DNA of 17,237 nt, taken from positions 1-17,237 of the forward strand of contig JACRNN010000092.1 of the NCBI GenBank assembly GCA_016234955.1, read 5' to 3'. This document shows, piece by piece, positions 7,413 through 15,082 of the stretch (position 1 is the first letter of the stretch; each line of letters starts with the position of its first letter). Source of the DNA: Deltaproteobacteria bacterium. Its GTDB lineage: Bacteria > Desulfobacterota > GWC2-55-46. The position numbers and the translations under genes are program-made. The notes below the pieces were generated by a model, which saw only the letters and a program-made list of their open reading frames with translations, did no database searches and was not told the DNA's origin.

Positions 7413-7823
7413 ATGTCCATACACGGCAGGGGCGGGCGGGTGTTTTTTTATCTTTTCGGTCTTTTTTGCGTGGCTTTTCTCGCTTACGGTTGCAATGCCG
7501 GGAGGGAAGGCGGGCAGACGCTCAAGCTCAATACTGAATACCAGGCGGTTCTGCTCGACAACGGCCAGGCGTACTTCGGCAAGGTGGAACAGCCCGGCGG
7601 GGACTTCATCCTTTTAAAAGACGTCTTCTACATCCAGAGCCGGGTCGATAAGGACAAGAAGTTAGTTGCAAACGTCCTCATCAAGAGGGGCGCCCAGGAG
7701 TGGCACTCCCCCGACTCGATGCTTGTAAACTCAAGGCACGTGATATTCATGGAGCCCGTGACGCCCTCCTCCAAGGTGGCGCAGTTGATAAAAGAGGAGA
7801 AGGCGAAGGAGGGGAAGAAGTAA
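7413..7823 (+). CDS. Small conserved lipoprotein of unknown function
   Basis: A 136-residue protein with a basic start and hydrophobic segment ending in LAYGC (Cys27), a somewhat atypical lipobox. I infer export and lipid anchoring; the Asn after Cys does not signal inner-membrane retention. The mature part has one compact motif, YQAVLLDNGQAYFGKVEQPG with FILLKDVFYIQ after it, a pattern I recognise from small uncharacterised proteins of many environmental bacteria. It ends in a charged tail (KEEKAKEGKK). The ATG at 7413 has GGGGGAGG just upstream; a TTG one codon earlier is less likely. It is controlled by the sigma-54 promoter at 7355-7370 and precedes a PEP-CTERM surface protein gene on the same strand. 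Function unknown. Confidence 0.85.
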   Translation: MSIHGRGGRVFFYLFGLFCVAFLAYGCNAGREGGQTLKLNTEYQAVLLDNGQAYFGKVEQPGGDFILLKDVFYIQSRVDKDKKLVANVLIKRGAQEWHSPDSMLVNSRHVIFMEPVTPSSKVAQLIKEEKAKEGKK

Positions 7824-7872
7824 AGGGTTGTAGACGGGTTAGGTGTAAGCCGTAACCCGCCGGATGTCAGAC

Positions 7873-7956
7873 AACCATTCGGCGGGTTCAGCCTCGGATG
7901 CGGCAGGAGGAAACTCCTGCCGCCACCTGTAACCATTCGGCGGGTGTGACCCGCCC
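7873..7956 (+). repeat. Hairpins and a short direct repeat after the lipoprotein gene
   Basis: A 15-base direct repeat aaccattcggcgggt occurs at 7873-7887 and 7931-7945. Between the copies lies a strong hairpin, GCGGCAGGAG (7900-7909), loop GAAA, CTCCTGCCGC (7914-7923), and after the second copy GGCGGGT, loop GTG, ACCCGCC (7939-7955). The first hairpin resembles the one at 12281-12304, which also follows a plus-strand gene. Neither has a T-run. Confidence 0.6.
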
Positions 7957-7961
7957 TCGCT

Positions 7962-8088
7962 CTGATTAATTCTTTTTTTGCCGTCATTGCGAGGAGCTTT
8001 AGCGACGAAGCAATCTCTAAGTGCTTGATTTGCCTAAAGATGAGATTGCTTCGCTACGCTCGCAATGACGAACGAAGGAATTAATCAG
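7962..8088. repeat. Long palindromic repeat, copy 1 (cgtcattgcgag family)
   Basis: The core 7982-8070 has perfect 12-bp ends (cgtcattgcgag and ctcgcaatgacg), and the interior continues as an imperfect hairpin (gaagcaatctc ... gagattgcttc). A further inverted pair ctgattaattc (7962-7972) and gaattaatcag (8078-8088) extends it. The reverse complement matches 13293-13386 almost base for base, and 12382-12452 is a shorter relative. It lies just upstream of the PEP-CTERM gene, between it and the lipoprotein gene. Confidence 0.8.
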
Positions 8089-8149
8089 ATGTTCCATAAA
8101 TCATACTTAAAAATACTTTAATCCATATTTACGCGAAAAGGAGGCACTC

Positions 8150-9340
8150 ATGAAAAGAAAATGGCTGTATTACGGCATCATGGCGCTCTCTCTGGCCGTC
8201 ATGCCAGTGCGCTCAAAGGCGTTAGCCGCGGACAATTACTGGCTTTGCGGCAGTGACCAATGGGACAACGGCTCATGCTGGTCCCTCGGCGCACAGCCCG
8301 GGGCCGGCGACAACGCATTGCTCAACGCTCCGGGCGCTACCGTCGATTACGTAAGCGCCTCGAACCCGACGCTCGGATACGTGGAGGTCGACGAATCGCT
8401 CTACGGGAGTTCTCTCAACCAGACCCAGGATACCCTCACCACCGATTACATGACTGTGGGTAATGTGGGCTATGGTGGATACAACCTGAGCGGCACGGGA
8501 AGCCTCGTTGTGAACAACAACCTCACTGTCGGCGCCTCAACAGGCTCATTCGGCGCGGTTGTTCAGAGCGGCGGCTCCGTCAGCATCAGCGGCGGCTATG
8601 GCGCCCTGACGCTCGGCAGGGATGCGGGTGCGTACGGCCAATACGAGTTGTGGGGCGGCACCCTCACCCTCGTAGGGTCCGAGGAGTACATCGGGGAGAA
8701 CGGCGCCGGTTATTTCTACCAGAACGACGGCACGCATGAATTGAACGGCGTGATGTATCTCGGTGTTCAGGCCACGGGCTATGGCTATTATGAATTGTTG
8801 AACGGCACGCTGACGGCCGGCGCGGGCGGCGGGTCCATCGTCCTCGGCGAATGGGGCGGCACAGGGGTATTCAACCAGTCCGGCGGCACGGTCGCGGTCA
8901 ACGATATCACCCTCGGCAGGCAGACGGGCGCCAACGGCACGTATAATCTCTCCTACGGCGATGTAACCGTCAGCGGCAATACCATCGTCGGCGACTACGG
9001 CACGGGCACGTTCAACCAGTCCGCCGGGACGAATACCACGGGTTCGCTCGTGCTCGGCCAGAATGTCGGCGGCACAGGCACGTACAACTTGACCGGCGGC
9101 ACGCTGAACGACAGCGCGATAGTCGGCGACGCGGGCGTCGGTATCTTCAACAACAGCGGCGGCACGCACAACGTCACAAACGACGAAGACCTCATCCTCG
9201 GCAACCAATCGACCGGCGTGGGCACGTATAACTTAAGCGGCAGTGGAATCCTCTCTGTAAACATGGGCAACACTATCGTCGGCAAACAGCACGGGAGGTC
9301 TCTTTCTTGCCAACGAGTGGGGCTCAACCGGCACTTATAA
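8150..9340 (+). CDS. PEP-CTERM repeat surface protein, N-terminal fragment
   Basis: First part of one long surface-protein gene (8150-12268) now broken by two frameshifts. It starts at an ATG with AAAGGAGG 5 bases upstream. A signal peptide occupies residues 1-26 (MKRKWLYYGIMALSLAVMPV, cleavage after ALA). A non-repetitive head follows (NYWLCGSDQWDNGSCW, with two Cys), then Gly/Thr/Asn-rich repeats of about 45-50 residues of the type GTGTFNQSGGT ... LTLG ... GTYNLSGGTL ... IVG, probably a beta-solenoid. The frame leaves the repeat pattern after NTIVGKQ near 9289, and the last 17 codons are out of frame. Frame 3 carries the pattern on. Compared with neighbouring units about 38 bases are missing there. 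Substrate of the exosortase system by family; binding role unknown. Confidence 0.85.
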   Translation: MKRKWLYYGIMALSLAVMPVRSKALAADNYWLCGSDQWDNGSCWSLGAQPGAGDNALLNAPGATVDYVSASNPTLGYVEVDESLYGSSLNQTQDTLTTDYMTVGNVGYGGYNLSGTGSLVVNNNLTVGASTGSFGAVVQSGGSVSISGGYGALTLGRDAGAYGQYELWGGTLTLVGSEEYIGENGAGYFYQNDGTHELNGVMYLGVQATGYGYYELLNGTLTAGAGGGSIVLGEWGGTGVFNQSGGTVAVNDITLGRQTGANGTYNLSYGDVTVSGNTIVGDYGTGTFNQSAGTNTTGSLVLGQNVGGTGTYNLTGGTLNDSAIVGDAGVGIFNNSGGTHNVTNDEDLILGNQSTGVGTYNLSGSGILSVNMGNTIVGKQHGRSLSCQRVGLNRHL

Positions 9341-11700
9341 TCTGTCCGGCGGCGACCTCACGACAAACTGGACCAATGTGGGAGGATGGGGTGTCGGGGT
9401 GTTCAACCAGACCGGCGGCACGCATACCACCGGCAATCTCCTCCTCGGCAACGGCGGGTCGTCATGGATCAACTCCGACGGCACCTATAATCTGAGCTAC
9501 GGCGCGCTGATCGCCAACAGTGAAACGGTTGGCGCCTTCGGCAAAGGCACCTTCAACCAGACCGGCGGGACCAATACCGTCAACGGCAGCCTTGTTGTCG
9601 CGGACGGGCCCGAGGCTTCCGGCGGCACGCCGACGCGCGCCGGCGACTACAATCTCTTTGCCGGCGACCTGACCGTGTCCGGAAGCACCATCGTGGGGAA
9701 CGGCAACAACTTCTTTGCCGGTGAACCCGGCGGCAATGGCACATTCACGCAGACGGGCGGGACCCACGCCACCGGCACGCTGATATTAGGCGCCGCGGGT
9801 AGCATAGGGAACGGAACTGGCACTTATAACCTCTCCGGCGGAGACCTGACGTCCGTATCCACCGTCGTAGGGGAAGGCGGCACAGGCACGTTCAACCAGG
9901 ACGGCGGCACGCATACCACGGGTTCGCTCACGCTCGGCCAGAATACCGGCAGCTTCGGCATGTACACCTTCACCGGCGGCGTCTTGAACGACAGCCTCAT
10001 TGTGGGCGACGCTGGCACGGGCTTCTTCGACAACAGCGGCGGCACGCACAACGTCACAGGCGACATGGTCCTCGGCAACCAGACCACGGGCATTGGGACG
10101 TATAACCTGTCCGGCACAGGGAGCGTGGCGGTCTCCGGCAACACTATTGTCGGCATGGATGGCACAGGCTCCTTCAACCAGTACGGCGGGACGAATACGG
10201 TTAGCTACAATTTCGTGCTCGGCCAAAACGCAGGCGGCAACGGCGAATATAATCTGAGCGGCGGCACACTGTATACATCTTTCTACGGCGGAGCATCCAA
10301 CATCATAGGAGATTACGGCACGGGCACATTCAACCAGTCCGGCGGGACGAATACTGCCGTCATCTGGACGACACTCGGCCGGAATGTCGGCGGCTACGGC
10401 GAATATAACCTGAGCGGCGGCACCCTCTATAGCGGCCTGACAGTCGGCGAAGCCGGCACCGGCGTATTCAACCAGGACGGCGGGACGTACAACGTCAACG
10501 GCAACCTTCTCCTCGGCTATCAATCGACCGGCGACGGCACATACAACCTGTTGAGCGGCGGCATCCTGTCTAACCCGTACAGCACCATCATAGGCATGGA
10601 TGGCACCGGCACTTTCAACCAGAGCGGGGGTACCCACGACGCGAACAACCTGCGGGTCGGACAGAGAGACGGCACCGGCACCTATAACCTGAGCGGCGGC
10701 GACCTGAACGTAACGGTGCAGACCGTCGTAGGCGGTAAACTCGGTTCCGCCACAGGCACGTTCAACATGACCGGCGGCACACTGACGACCGCTGGAGAGA
10801 CCGTAATAGGCTACTACGGCACAGGCACCTTCAACCAGTCCGGCGGGACGCACACCGCGGGTTCGCTCACGCTCGGCGCTCAGGCAGGCGGCAACGGCAC
10901 TTACAACATGACCGGCGGCACGCTGAACGACAGCGCGATTGTCGGCGACGCGGGCACGGGCGTGTTCAACAACAGCGGCGGCACGCACAACGTCACCGGC
11001 GACCTCACCCTCGGCAACCAGGCCACGGGCGTGGGCACCTATAACCTGTCCGGCACGGGGAGCTTGGCGGTCTCTAACAGCACTATCGTCGGCGAGTCCG
11101 GCACAGGCGTCTTCAACCAGACTGGCGGGACGAACACGATTACAGACAACCTCGTGCTCGGCGATCAGGCCACAGGCTCAGGCGCCTATGCCTTAAGCGC
11201 CGGGGTTCTCTCGGCCAATGACCTCCATATCGGGGAGTACGGCGGTGGCGACTTCTACCAGTCAGGCGGGTCCAACACCATCGCGAGCGAGCTCTTCCTC
11301 GGCCGCAACGCGGGGAGCGCCGGGAGCTATGACTTGAGCGGCGGGACGCTCAGCGTAGGATGGGCGGAACGTGTCGGGGTTTACGGCACGGCCGCCTTCA
11401 CGCAGACAGGCGGAAGCAACAGCACGTCGGACCTCGTCATAGGAGGAGAGTCGGGCGGCAGCGGCGCTTATAACCTGAGCAACGGCGACCTTACCGCCCT
11501 CAACGAAGTGGTCGGCAACAACGGCACGGGCGCCTTCACCCAGACAGGCGGGACGAACACCGTCTCAGGTACGATTACGATAGCGCAAAATACCGGCAGC
11601 ACGGGCGCATATAACTATTCCGGCGGCGCGCTGACCTCGACCGGCGGCATCACCAACAACGGCACGTTCAACCAGTCCGGCGCGACGACCGTAACCGCAA
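8700..11700 (+). repeat. Tandem protein-coding repeat array, about 20 units
   Basis: The DNA encodes about 20 units of roughly 45-50 codons, recognisable by ttcaaccag followed by cggcggga or cggcggcacg, then an LxLG turn and tataacctgagcggcgg. Two unit types tend to alternate, one with FNQ-GGTHTTG and one with FNN-GGTHNVTGD. Some units are nearly identical at DNA level: about 9101-9250 and 10911-11060 match over most of their length, which suggests duplication by recombination. Unit borders are approximate. Confidence 0.8.
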
Positions 11701-11846
11701 ACATCACCAACACCGGCGCGTATAACATGAGCGGCGGCGGGACCAACACTGTGGCCGGCGACTTCACCAACAGCGCCACGGGCACGGTAAAGACCACGTC
11801 CACGACGGCGGTCTTCACGGGCGTGTTCACGAACAACGGGGCCTGA
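9378..11846 (+). CDS. PEP-CTERM repeat surface protein, central fragment
   Basis: Central part of the broken surface-protein gene, 822 residues counted from the first in-frame ATG. The frame is open and follows the repeat pattern already from about 9291 (LFLANEWGSTGTYNLSGGDL), so this ATG is probably not a real start; GGGAGG directly touches it, too close for a ribosome site. It carries some 16 repeats of the GTGTFNQSGGT / LTLG / GTYNLSGG kind, low in charge and rich in Gly, Thr, Asn and Ser, and no Cys. The frame ends at a TGA at 11844-11846 within NNGA; frame 2 continues with the family C-terminus. A single lost base in or near the run of G at 11838-11841 would explain this. Confidence 0.82.
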   Translation: MGGWGVGVFNQTGGTHTTGNLLLGNGGSSWINSDGTYNLSYGALIANSETVGAFGKGTFNQTGGTNTVNGSLVVADGPEASGGTPTRAGDYNLFAGDLTVSGSTIVGNGNNFFAGEPGGNGTFTQTGGTHATGTLILGAAGSIGNGTGTYNLSGGDLTSVSTVVGEGGTGTFNQDGGTHTTGSLTLGQNTGSFGMYTFTGGVLNDSLIVGDAGTGFFDNSGGTHNVTGDMVLGNQTTGIGTYNLSGTGSVAVSGNTIVGMDGTGSFNQYGGTNTVSYNFVLGQNAGGNGEYNLSGGTLYTSFYGGASNIIGDYGTGTFNQSGGTNTAVIWTTLGRNVGGYGEYNLSGGTLYSGLTVGEAGTGVFNQDGGTYNVNGNLLLGYQSTGDGTYNLLSGGILSNPYSTIIGMDGTGTFNQSGGTHDANNLRVGQRDGTGTYNLSGGDLNVTVQTVVGGKLGSATGTFNMTGGTLTTAGETVIGYYGTGTFNQSGGTHTAGSLTLGAQAGGNGTYNMTGGTLNDSAIVGDAGTGVFNNSGGTHNVTGDLTLGNQATGVGTYNLSGTGSLAVSNSTIVGESGTGVFNQTGGTNTITDNLVLGDQATGSGAYALSAGVLSANDLHIGEYGGGDFYQSGGSNTIASELFLGRNAGSAGSYDLSGGTLSVGWAERVGVYGTAAFTQTGGSNSTSDLVIGGESGGSGAYNLSNGDLTALNEVVGNNGTGAFTQTGGTNTVSGTITIAQNTGSTGAYNYSGGALTSTGGITNNGTFNQSGATTVTANITNTGAYNMSGGGTNTVAGDFTNSATGTVKTTSTTAVFTGVFTNNGA

Positions 11847-11884
11847 CGGGAACGGACTCGTCCCACAACTTCTACCTCGCTGGC

Positions 11885-12268
11885 GTGGACTTCGGCAATA
11901 CGATGTCAGGGTATACCGACAACTTCGCTTGGTATACGCTCGACCTCGCGGGCAACAACACCCTCAACCTCTATGACGGCAATTCGACGGCTGGAGGCGC
12001 CCTGTACGCGGATATACTCCTCGGCGCCTCGATATCGGGGGGTACGATCACCAACATCTTCGGTAATGGCATGAACATCTACTACGATGCCTCGCTAAGC
12101 CAGAACGCATACCTGGGCGGGGGCACTTATAGCTTGGCGGGGGGCGGACAGCTTATCGGAATAGGGGGCCAGACTGCCGTGCCAGAGCCGTCGACGCTCC
12201 TGCTCTTAGCGGCGGGCTTCGGCGGGTTCCTCGCCGCAAGAAAGAGGCTTTTCAACAGAAGGGCGTAA
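11885..12268 (+). CDS. PEP-CTERM surface protein, C-terminal fragment with sorting signal
   Basis: C-terminal part of the broken gene, in the same frame as the N-terminal fragment; coding sense extends upstream of this ATG to about 11843 (LTGTDSSHNFYLAG). It contains a non-repetitive domain common before PEP-CTERM signals (GNNTLNLYDGNSTAGGALYADILLG in two parts, then GNGMNIYYD and LAGGGQLI). The end is a classic sorting signal: PEPST at 12182-12196, hydrophobic LLLLAAGFGGFLAA, then the basic tail RKRLFNRRA. By family this is processed by an exosortase at the inner membrane and the protein goes to the surface or extracellular matrix; no exosortase is in this window. A hairpin and an intrinsic terminator follow. 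Confidence 0.88.
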   Translation: MDFGNTMSGYTDNFAWYTLDLAGNNTLNLYDGNSTAGGALYADILLGASISGGTITNIFGNGMNIYYDASLSQNAYLGGGTYSLAGGGQLIGIGGQTAVPEPSTLLLLAAGFGGFLAARKRLFNRRA

Positions 12269-12280
12269 CGGACGGCGGTG

Positions 12281-12304
12281 GCGGCGGGATGGAACTCCCG
12301 CCGC
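12281..12304 (+). repeat. GC-rich hairpin after the PEP-CTERM stop codon
   Basis: GCGGCGGGA (12281-12289) pairs with TCCCGCCGC (12296-12304) around TGGAAC, 12 bases past the stop codon. It has no T-run and precedes the true terminator by about 30 bases. It resembles the hairpin at 7900-7923. Confidence 0.6.
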
Positions 12305-12332
12305 GTCTCAAGTGAGGTGTGCAAGGGAAATG

Positions 12333-12372
12333 ACAAAGGGCCTGTCCCCGGAGGGGACAGGCCCTTTGTTTT
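12333..12372 (+). terminator. Rho-independent terminator of the PEP-CTERM gene
   Basis: A perfect 17-bp stem, ACAAAGGGCCTGTCCCC (12333-12349) with GGGGACAGGCCCTTTGT (12353-12369), closes on a GGA loop and runs into TTT on the plus strand. On the minus strand the T-run is poorer, so it may stop the glutamate synthase transcript only weakly. Confidence 0.88.
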
Positions 12373-12381
12373 GCCATTCGC

Positions 12382-12452
12382 TGTCATTGCGAACGAAGTG
12401 AAGCAATCTCCCGGAGATTGCTTCGTCGCAAAAATCGCTCCTCGCAATGACA
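12382..12452. repeat. Palindromic repeat, copy 2 (short form)
   Basis: Ends tgtcattgcga (12382-12392) and tcgcaatgaca (12442-12452) are perfect inverted repeats. The interior gaagcaatctc-ccg-gagattgcttc is the same hairpin as in the copy at 7982-8070 but lacks its central spacer of about 20 bases. It lies between the convergent ends of the PEP-CTERM gene and the glutamate synthase gene cluster. Confidence 0.78.
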
Positions 12453-12511
12453 ATTCGAGACTTTTTGCTTTTTATCGTTCCCACATCAAGGGGGAGGAGA
12501 TTTGTAGTGAT

Positions 12512-13249
12512 TCAATACGCGTAAAGGTTGCCGTACGGCCTCGATGAGACGGGGACGAGCTTCTTAAAACCCTTTTTCATCACCTCTTCGAGCTCGAGGC
12601 CGAAGTCCTTGCAGTACTCCGTTAAAGACTCCATCAATACCTTCCTGTCCTCGTCGTCCGGGTCCATTACGCCGACCTCTGCCCCGCATATATCCTTATC
12701 GACCTCGCCCCTGACGTATATTACGCCGCCGTGCATGCCGGTCCCGAGGTAGTCGCCGACAAGCGGCGCCCCGTCCCTATCGTCAAGGCCGAGGAGTATC
12801 AACACCCCTCCCGCCATGTACTCTCCGAAGAAGTCCCCGGCGCACCCGCCGACTATGATGGTAGGGGCCTGTTTTTTCATGCCCTTCATGTGTATGCCGA
12901 CCCTGTACCCGACGCTGCCGCGTATGTGGAGCTTGCCGCCCCTCATGCCGTACCCGAGCACGTCCCCGGCGTTGCCCTCGATGATGACCTTGCCGCTATT
13001 CATCGTGTTGGCGATGTTGTCCTGGGCGTTGCCCTTGACCCTCAGGGTCGGGCCGTCCATGAACGCCGCGAGGTCGTTCCCGGGCACGCCTTCTATGGTG
13101 ATGACGGAGGCGCCCCTGAGCCCGTCGCCGATATAGTACTGGCCGTTCACGTTCTTGAGCCTGATCTCTTTTTCGCCGCGGGCCACGGCCTCGCGCACCT
13201 GCCTGTTGAGGTCGCGGTAGTACGCGCCCTTTGCGTCTATCTCAAGCAT
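12512..13249 (-). CDS. Glutamate synthase, GXGXG domain protein (GltB domain 3)
   Basis: A 245-residue stand-alone version of the C-terminal domain of the glutamate synthase large subunit, a right-handed beta-helix that packs against and joins the glutaminase and synthase domains. The Gly-rich helical repeats run through residues 45-180 (GASVITIEGVPGNDL, NSGKVIIEGNAGDVLGYGMRGG, GYRVGIHMKG, GGCAGDFFGEYMAGG, GDYLGTGMHGGVIYVRG). The start ATG has AAGGG upstream. It is the last gene of the minus-strand cluster, downstream of the FMN domain gene with an inserted repeat element between them. Split genes of this kind are typical of archaeal-type glutamate synthase; related stand-alone proteins occur with glutamine synthetase-like and methylglutamate systems, so the exact substrate is inferred from the neighbours. 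Confidence 0.9.
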   Translation of the reverse strand: MLEIDAKGAYYRDLNRQVREAVARGEKEIRLKNVNGQYYIGDGLRGASVITIEGVPGNDLAAFMDGPTLRVKGNAQDNIANTMNSGKVIIEGNAGDVLGYGMRGGKLHIRGSVGYRVGIHMKGMKKQAPTIIVGGCAGDFFGEYMAGGVLILLGLDDRDGAPLVGDYLGTGMHGGVIYVRGEVDKDICGAEVGVMDPDDEDRKVLMESLTEYCKDFGLELEEVMKKGFKKLVPVSSRPYGNLYAY

Positions 13250-13268
13250 TTTACCCTTCTCTCCTTAT

Positions 13269-13409
13269 CAGGCTGCTGAAAAACTCGATTTGTCGTCTTT
13301 GCGAGCGTAGCGAAGCAATCTCATCTTTAGAAAAATCAAACACTTAGAGATTGCTTCGTCGCAAAAAAATGCTTCTCGCAATGACAATGCGGGATTTTTC
13401 CGCAACCTG
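13269..13409. mobile_element. MITE-like element enclosing palindromic repeat copy 3
   Basis: The ends CAGGCTGCTGAAAAA (13269-13283) and the imperfect complement TTTTTCCGCAACCTG (13395-13409) match the terminal repeats of the element at 2143-2427. TTAT and TTAA flank it, close to its TTAG. The interior 13293-13386 is a copy of the palindrome at 7982-8070 in the opposite orientation. It separates the FMN-domain and GXGXG-domain genes of glutamate synthase. Confidence 0.65.
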
Positions 13410-13434
13410 TTAAATAATGACGCCTTGCCGACGC

Positions 13435-14943
13435 CTATCTCCCGGCCGGTTTCACCCCGAGTATGTCGAGGGTCTGCGTATCGAGGCCGACCCCCCTGAG
13501 CCTTTCACGGTTGCCCCTCAGGCTCTCGACGGCGTTTATCCCGAGGGCGCCCAATATCTCCTTTAGCTCATGGACCCACGCGTGTATCAGGTTGATGAGC
13601 CTCTCGGCGTAGACCTCGGGGTCGAGCCTTACCGTAAGCTCGGGCCTCTGGGTGGTGATGCCCCAGGAGCAATTCCCGGTATAGCACTTGCCGCAGGTCG
13701 TGCACCCCATTGTAATGAGGGCGGCCGTGCCTATGGCCACGGAATCGGCGCCGAGGGCTATGGCCTTTGCCGCATCCGCGCTCGAGCGTATGCCGCCGGC
13801 GGCTATTATGGACGCCTCGTTCCTGATGCCCTCCTGCCTAAGCCTGTCGTCCACCGCGGCTATGGCGTACTCTATAGGGATCCCCAGGTGGTCGCGTATT
13901 ATCGAAGGGGCCGCGCCCGTGCCTCCGCGGAACCCGTCGAGGTAGACTATGTCGGCGCCGGCCCGCACTATGCCCGAGGCTATGGCGGCCACGTTGTGGA
14001 CGGCGGCTATCTTCACGGACACGGGCTTATAGTCGGTCGCCTCTTTTATGGCGTATATGAGCTGCCTCAAGTCCTCTATCGAATATATGTCATGCTGTGG
14101 GGCCGGGGAGAGCGCGTCGGTCCCCACGGGTATCATGCGCGCCCTGGCCACCTCGAGCGGGATCTTCTCTCCGGGCAAATGCCCGCCTATGCCCGGCTTC
14201 GCGCCCTGGCCTATCTTTATCTCGACGGCCACGCCGGCGTTCAGGTAATCGGGGTTCACGCCGAAACGCCCGGAGGCGACCTGCACTATTATATTGTCCT
14301 TATACGGGTATAGGTCCTCATGGAGGCCGCCCTCCCCGGTATTCATGACTATGCCGCACTCCCTGGCCGCTATCGCGAGCACCTTCTGCGCGTTCAGGCT
14401 TATGGAGCCGAAGGACATGGGGGAGAATATTATCGGCGCCTCGAGCTTTATCTGCGGGGGCATCTTCCCCTTCAACCTGAGCCTGCCGCTCTTGTCCTTC
14501 TCAACGGCCACGCTCGAGGGCTTCTTGCCGAGGTAGGTCCTGAGCTCCATCGGCTCCCTCAGCGGGTCGATGGAGGGGTTTGTCACCTGGCACGCGTCTA
14601 TAAGGAGGTTGTCAAAGAGTATGGTGTACGGCAGGTCGCTGCCCATGCCGGTAAGCGGTATGCCGCCGGTCTCGGCCTGCCTCTTTATGTTCCTTATCTG
14701 GTGGAAGCCCCAGTATGCGTTCTGCTTGAACCTCGTGGGGTTGTCCTGTATCTCTATGGCCTCTTCGGGGCAATAGTGGTAGCACCTGAGGCACTTGACG
14801 CACTTCGAGGTGTTTATCTGTATCCGGTCTCCGCCCCAGGAGTATACCCCCCACCCGCAGTTGTGGATGCACCTCTTGCACCTTATGCATTTTTCACGAT
14901 CGATTGTCGCCAGATACTCAGGCGGCGCAAGACTCTTGAACAT
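13435..14943 (-). CDS. Glutamate synthase, FMN-binding domain with fused ferredoxin (archaeal-type GltB domain 2)
   Basis: The synthase half of glutamate synthase: it joins ammonia to 2-oxoglutarate and reduces the imine to glutamate. The 502 residues match the archaeal-type form. An N-terminal ferredoxin domain carries two 4Fe-4S motifs (Cys 19, 22, 25, 29 and Cys 48, 51, 54, 58 followed by Pro). The TIM barrel follows, with PIIFSPMSFGSISLNAQ, NTGEGGLHEDLYP, GQGAKPGIGGHLPG, YLDGFRGGTGAAP and an IAAGGIRSSADAAKAIALGAD phosphate-site strand. Cys 414, 417, 420 and 425 near the end include the ligands of the 3Fe-4S cluster seen in this family. ATG with GGGAGG upstream. No NAD(P)H-binding partner is visible, so electrons probably enter through the ferredoxin domain, possibly from the HdrBC-like neighbours. 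Confidence 0.95.
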   Translation of the reverse strand: MFKSLAPPEYLATIDREKCIRCKRCIHNCGWGVYSWGGDRIQINTSKCVKCLRCYHYCPEEAIEIQDNPTRFKQNAYWGFHQIRNIKRQAETGGIPLTGMGSDLPYTILFDNLLIDACQVTNPSIDPLREPMELRTYLGKKPSSVAVEKDKSGRLRLKGKMPPQIKLEAPIIFSPMSFGSISLNAQKVLAIAARECGIVMNTGEGGLHEDLYPYKDNIIVQVASGRFGVNPDYLNAGVAVEIKIGQGAKPGIGGHLPGEKIPLEVARARMIPVGTDALSPAPQHDIYSIEDLRQLIYAIKEATDYKPVSVKIAAVHNVAAIASGIVRAGADIVYLDGFRGGTGAAPSIIRDHLGIPIEYAIAAVDDRLRQEGIRNEASIIAAGGIRSSADAAKAIALGADSVAIGTAALITMGCTTCGKCYTGNCSWGITTQRPELTVRLDPEVYAERLINLIHAWVHELKEILGALGINAVESLRGNRERLRGVGLDTQTLDILGVKPAGR

Positions 14944-14955
14944 TAAATCCTCCCG

Positions 14956-15057
14956 ATATGAACCCTATAAGGGATTCAAGCCCCAAGGGGTCTCAGAACG
15001 CTAAAAATATGAACCCGCCACGGACTAAAAAGCCACGGGGGTTTCAGAACACCATAA
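14956..15057 (-). repeat. Two tandem 51-bp units, REP-like family
   Basis: Units at 14956-15006 and 15007-15057 agree at about 34 of 51 positions, best at their ends (ATATGAACCC and TCAGAAC). Read on the minus strand each is GTTCTGARACCCC, an inner palindrome-like part, then GGGTTCATAT. A third member lies in the opposite orientation at about 16178-16224, beyond the glutaminase gene. They fill the gap between the glutaminase and FMN-domain genes. Confidence 0.6.
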
Positions 15058-15082
15058 TAACGAAGCCGCCATTTGATACGGC

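Noticed and set aside
7115..7537. 140-codon and 71-codon plus-strand frames before the lipoprotein gene
   Set aside because: They run through A/T-rich promoter DNA and out of frame into the lipoprotein gene, without start signals.
9285..9300. Programmed ribosomal frameshift in the PEP-CTERM gene
   Set aside because: No slippery heptamer with a downstream structure is evident, and the local repeat unit is about 38 bases too short, which points to a deletion or assembly error.
9786..10988. 400-codon minus-strand frame across the PEP-CTERM repeats
   Set aside because: It exists because the repeats lack stop codons in that antisense frame; its Ala/Val-rich repeats simply mirror the coding strand.
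8700..11700. CRISPR-like or satellite array
   Set aside because: The regular repeats are in-frame protein repeats of 45-50 codons that vary within each unit; there are no short identical repeats with unique spacers and no cas genes.
13570..14313. Plus-strand frames opposite the FMN-domain glutamate synthase gene
   Set aside because: Shadows produced by the GC-rich codon bias of the real gene, without start context or homology signs.
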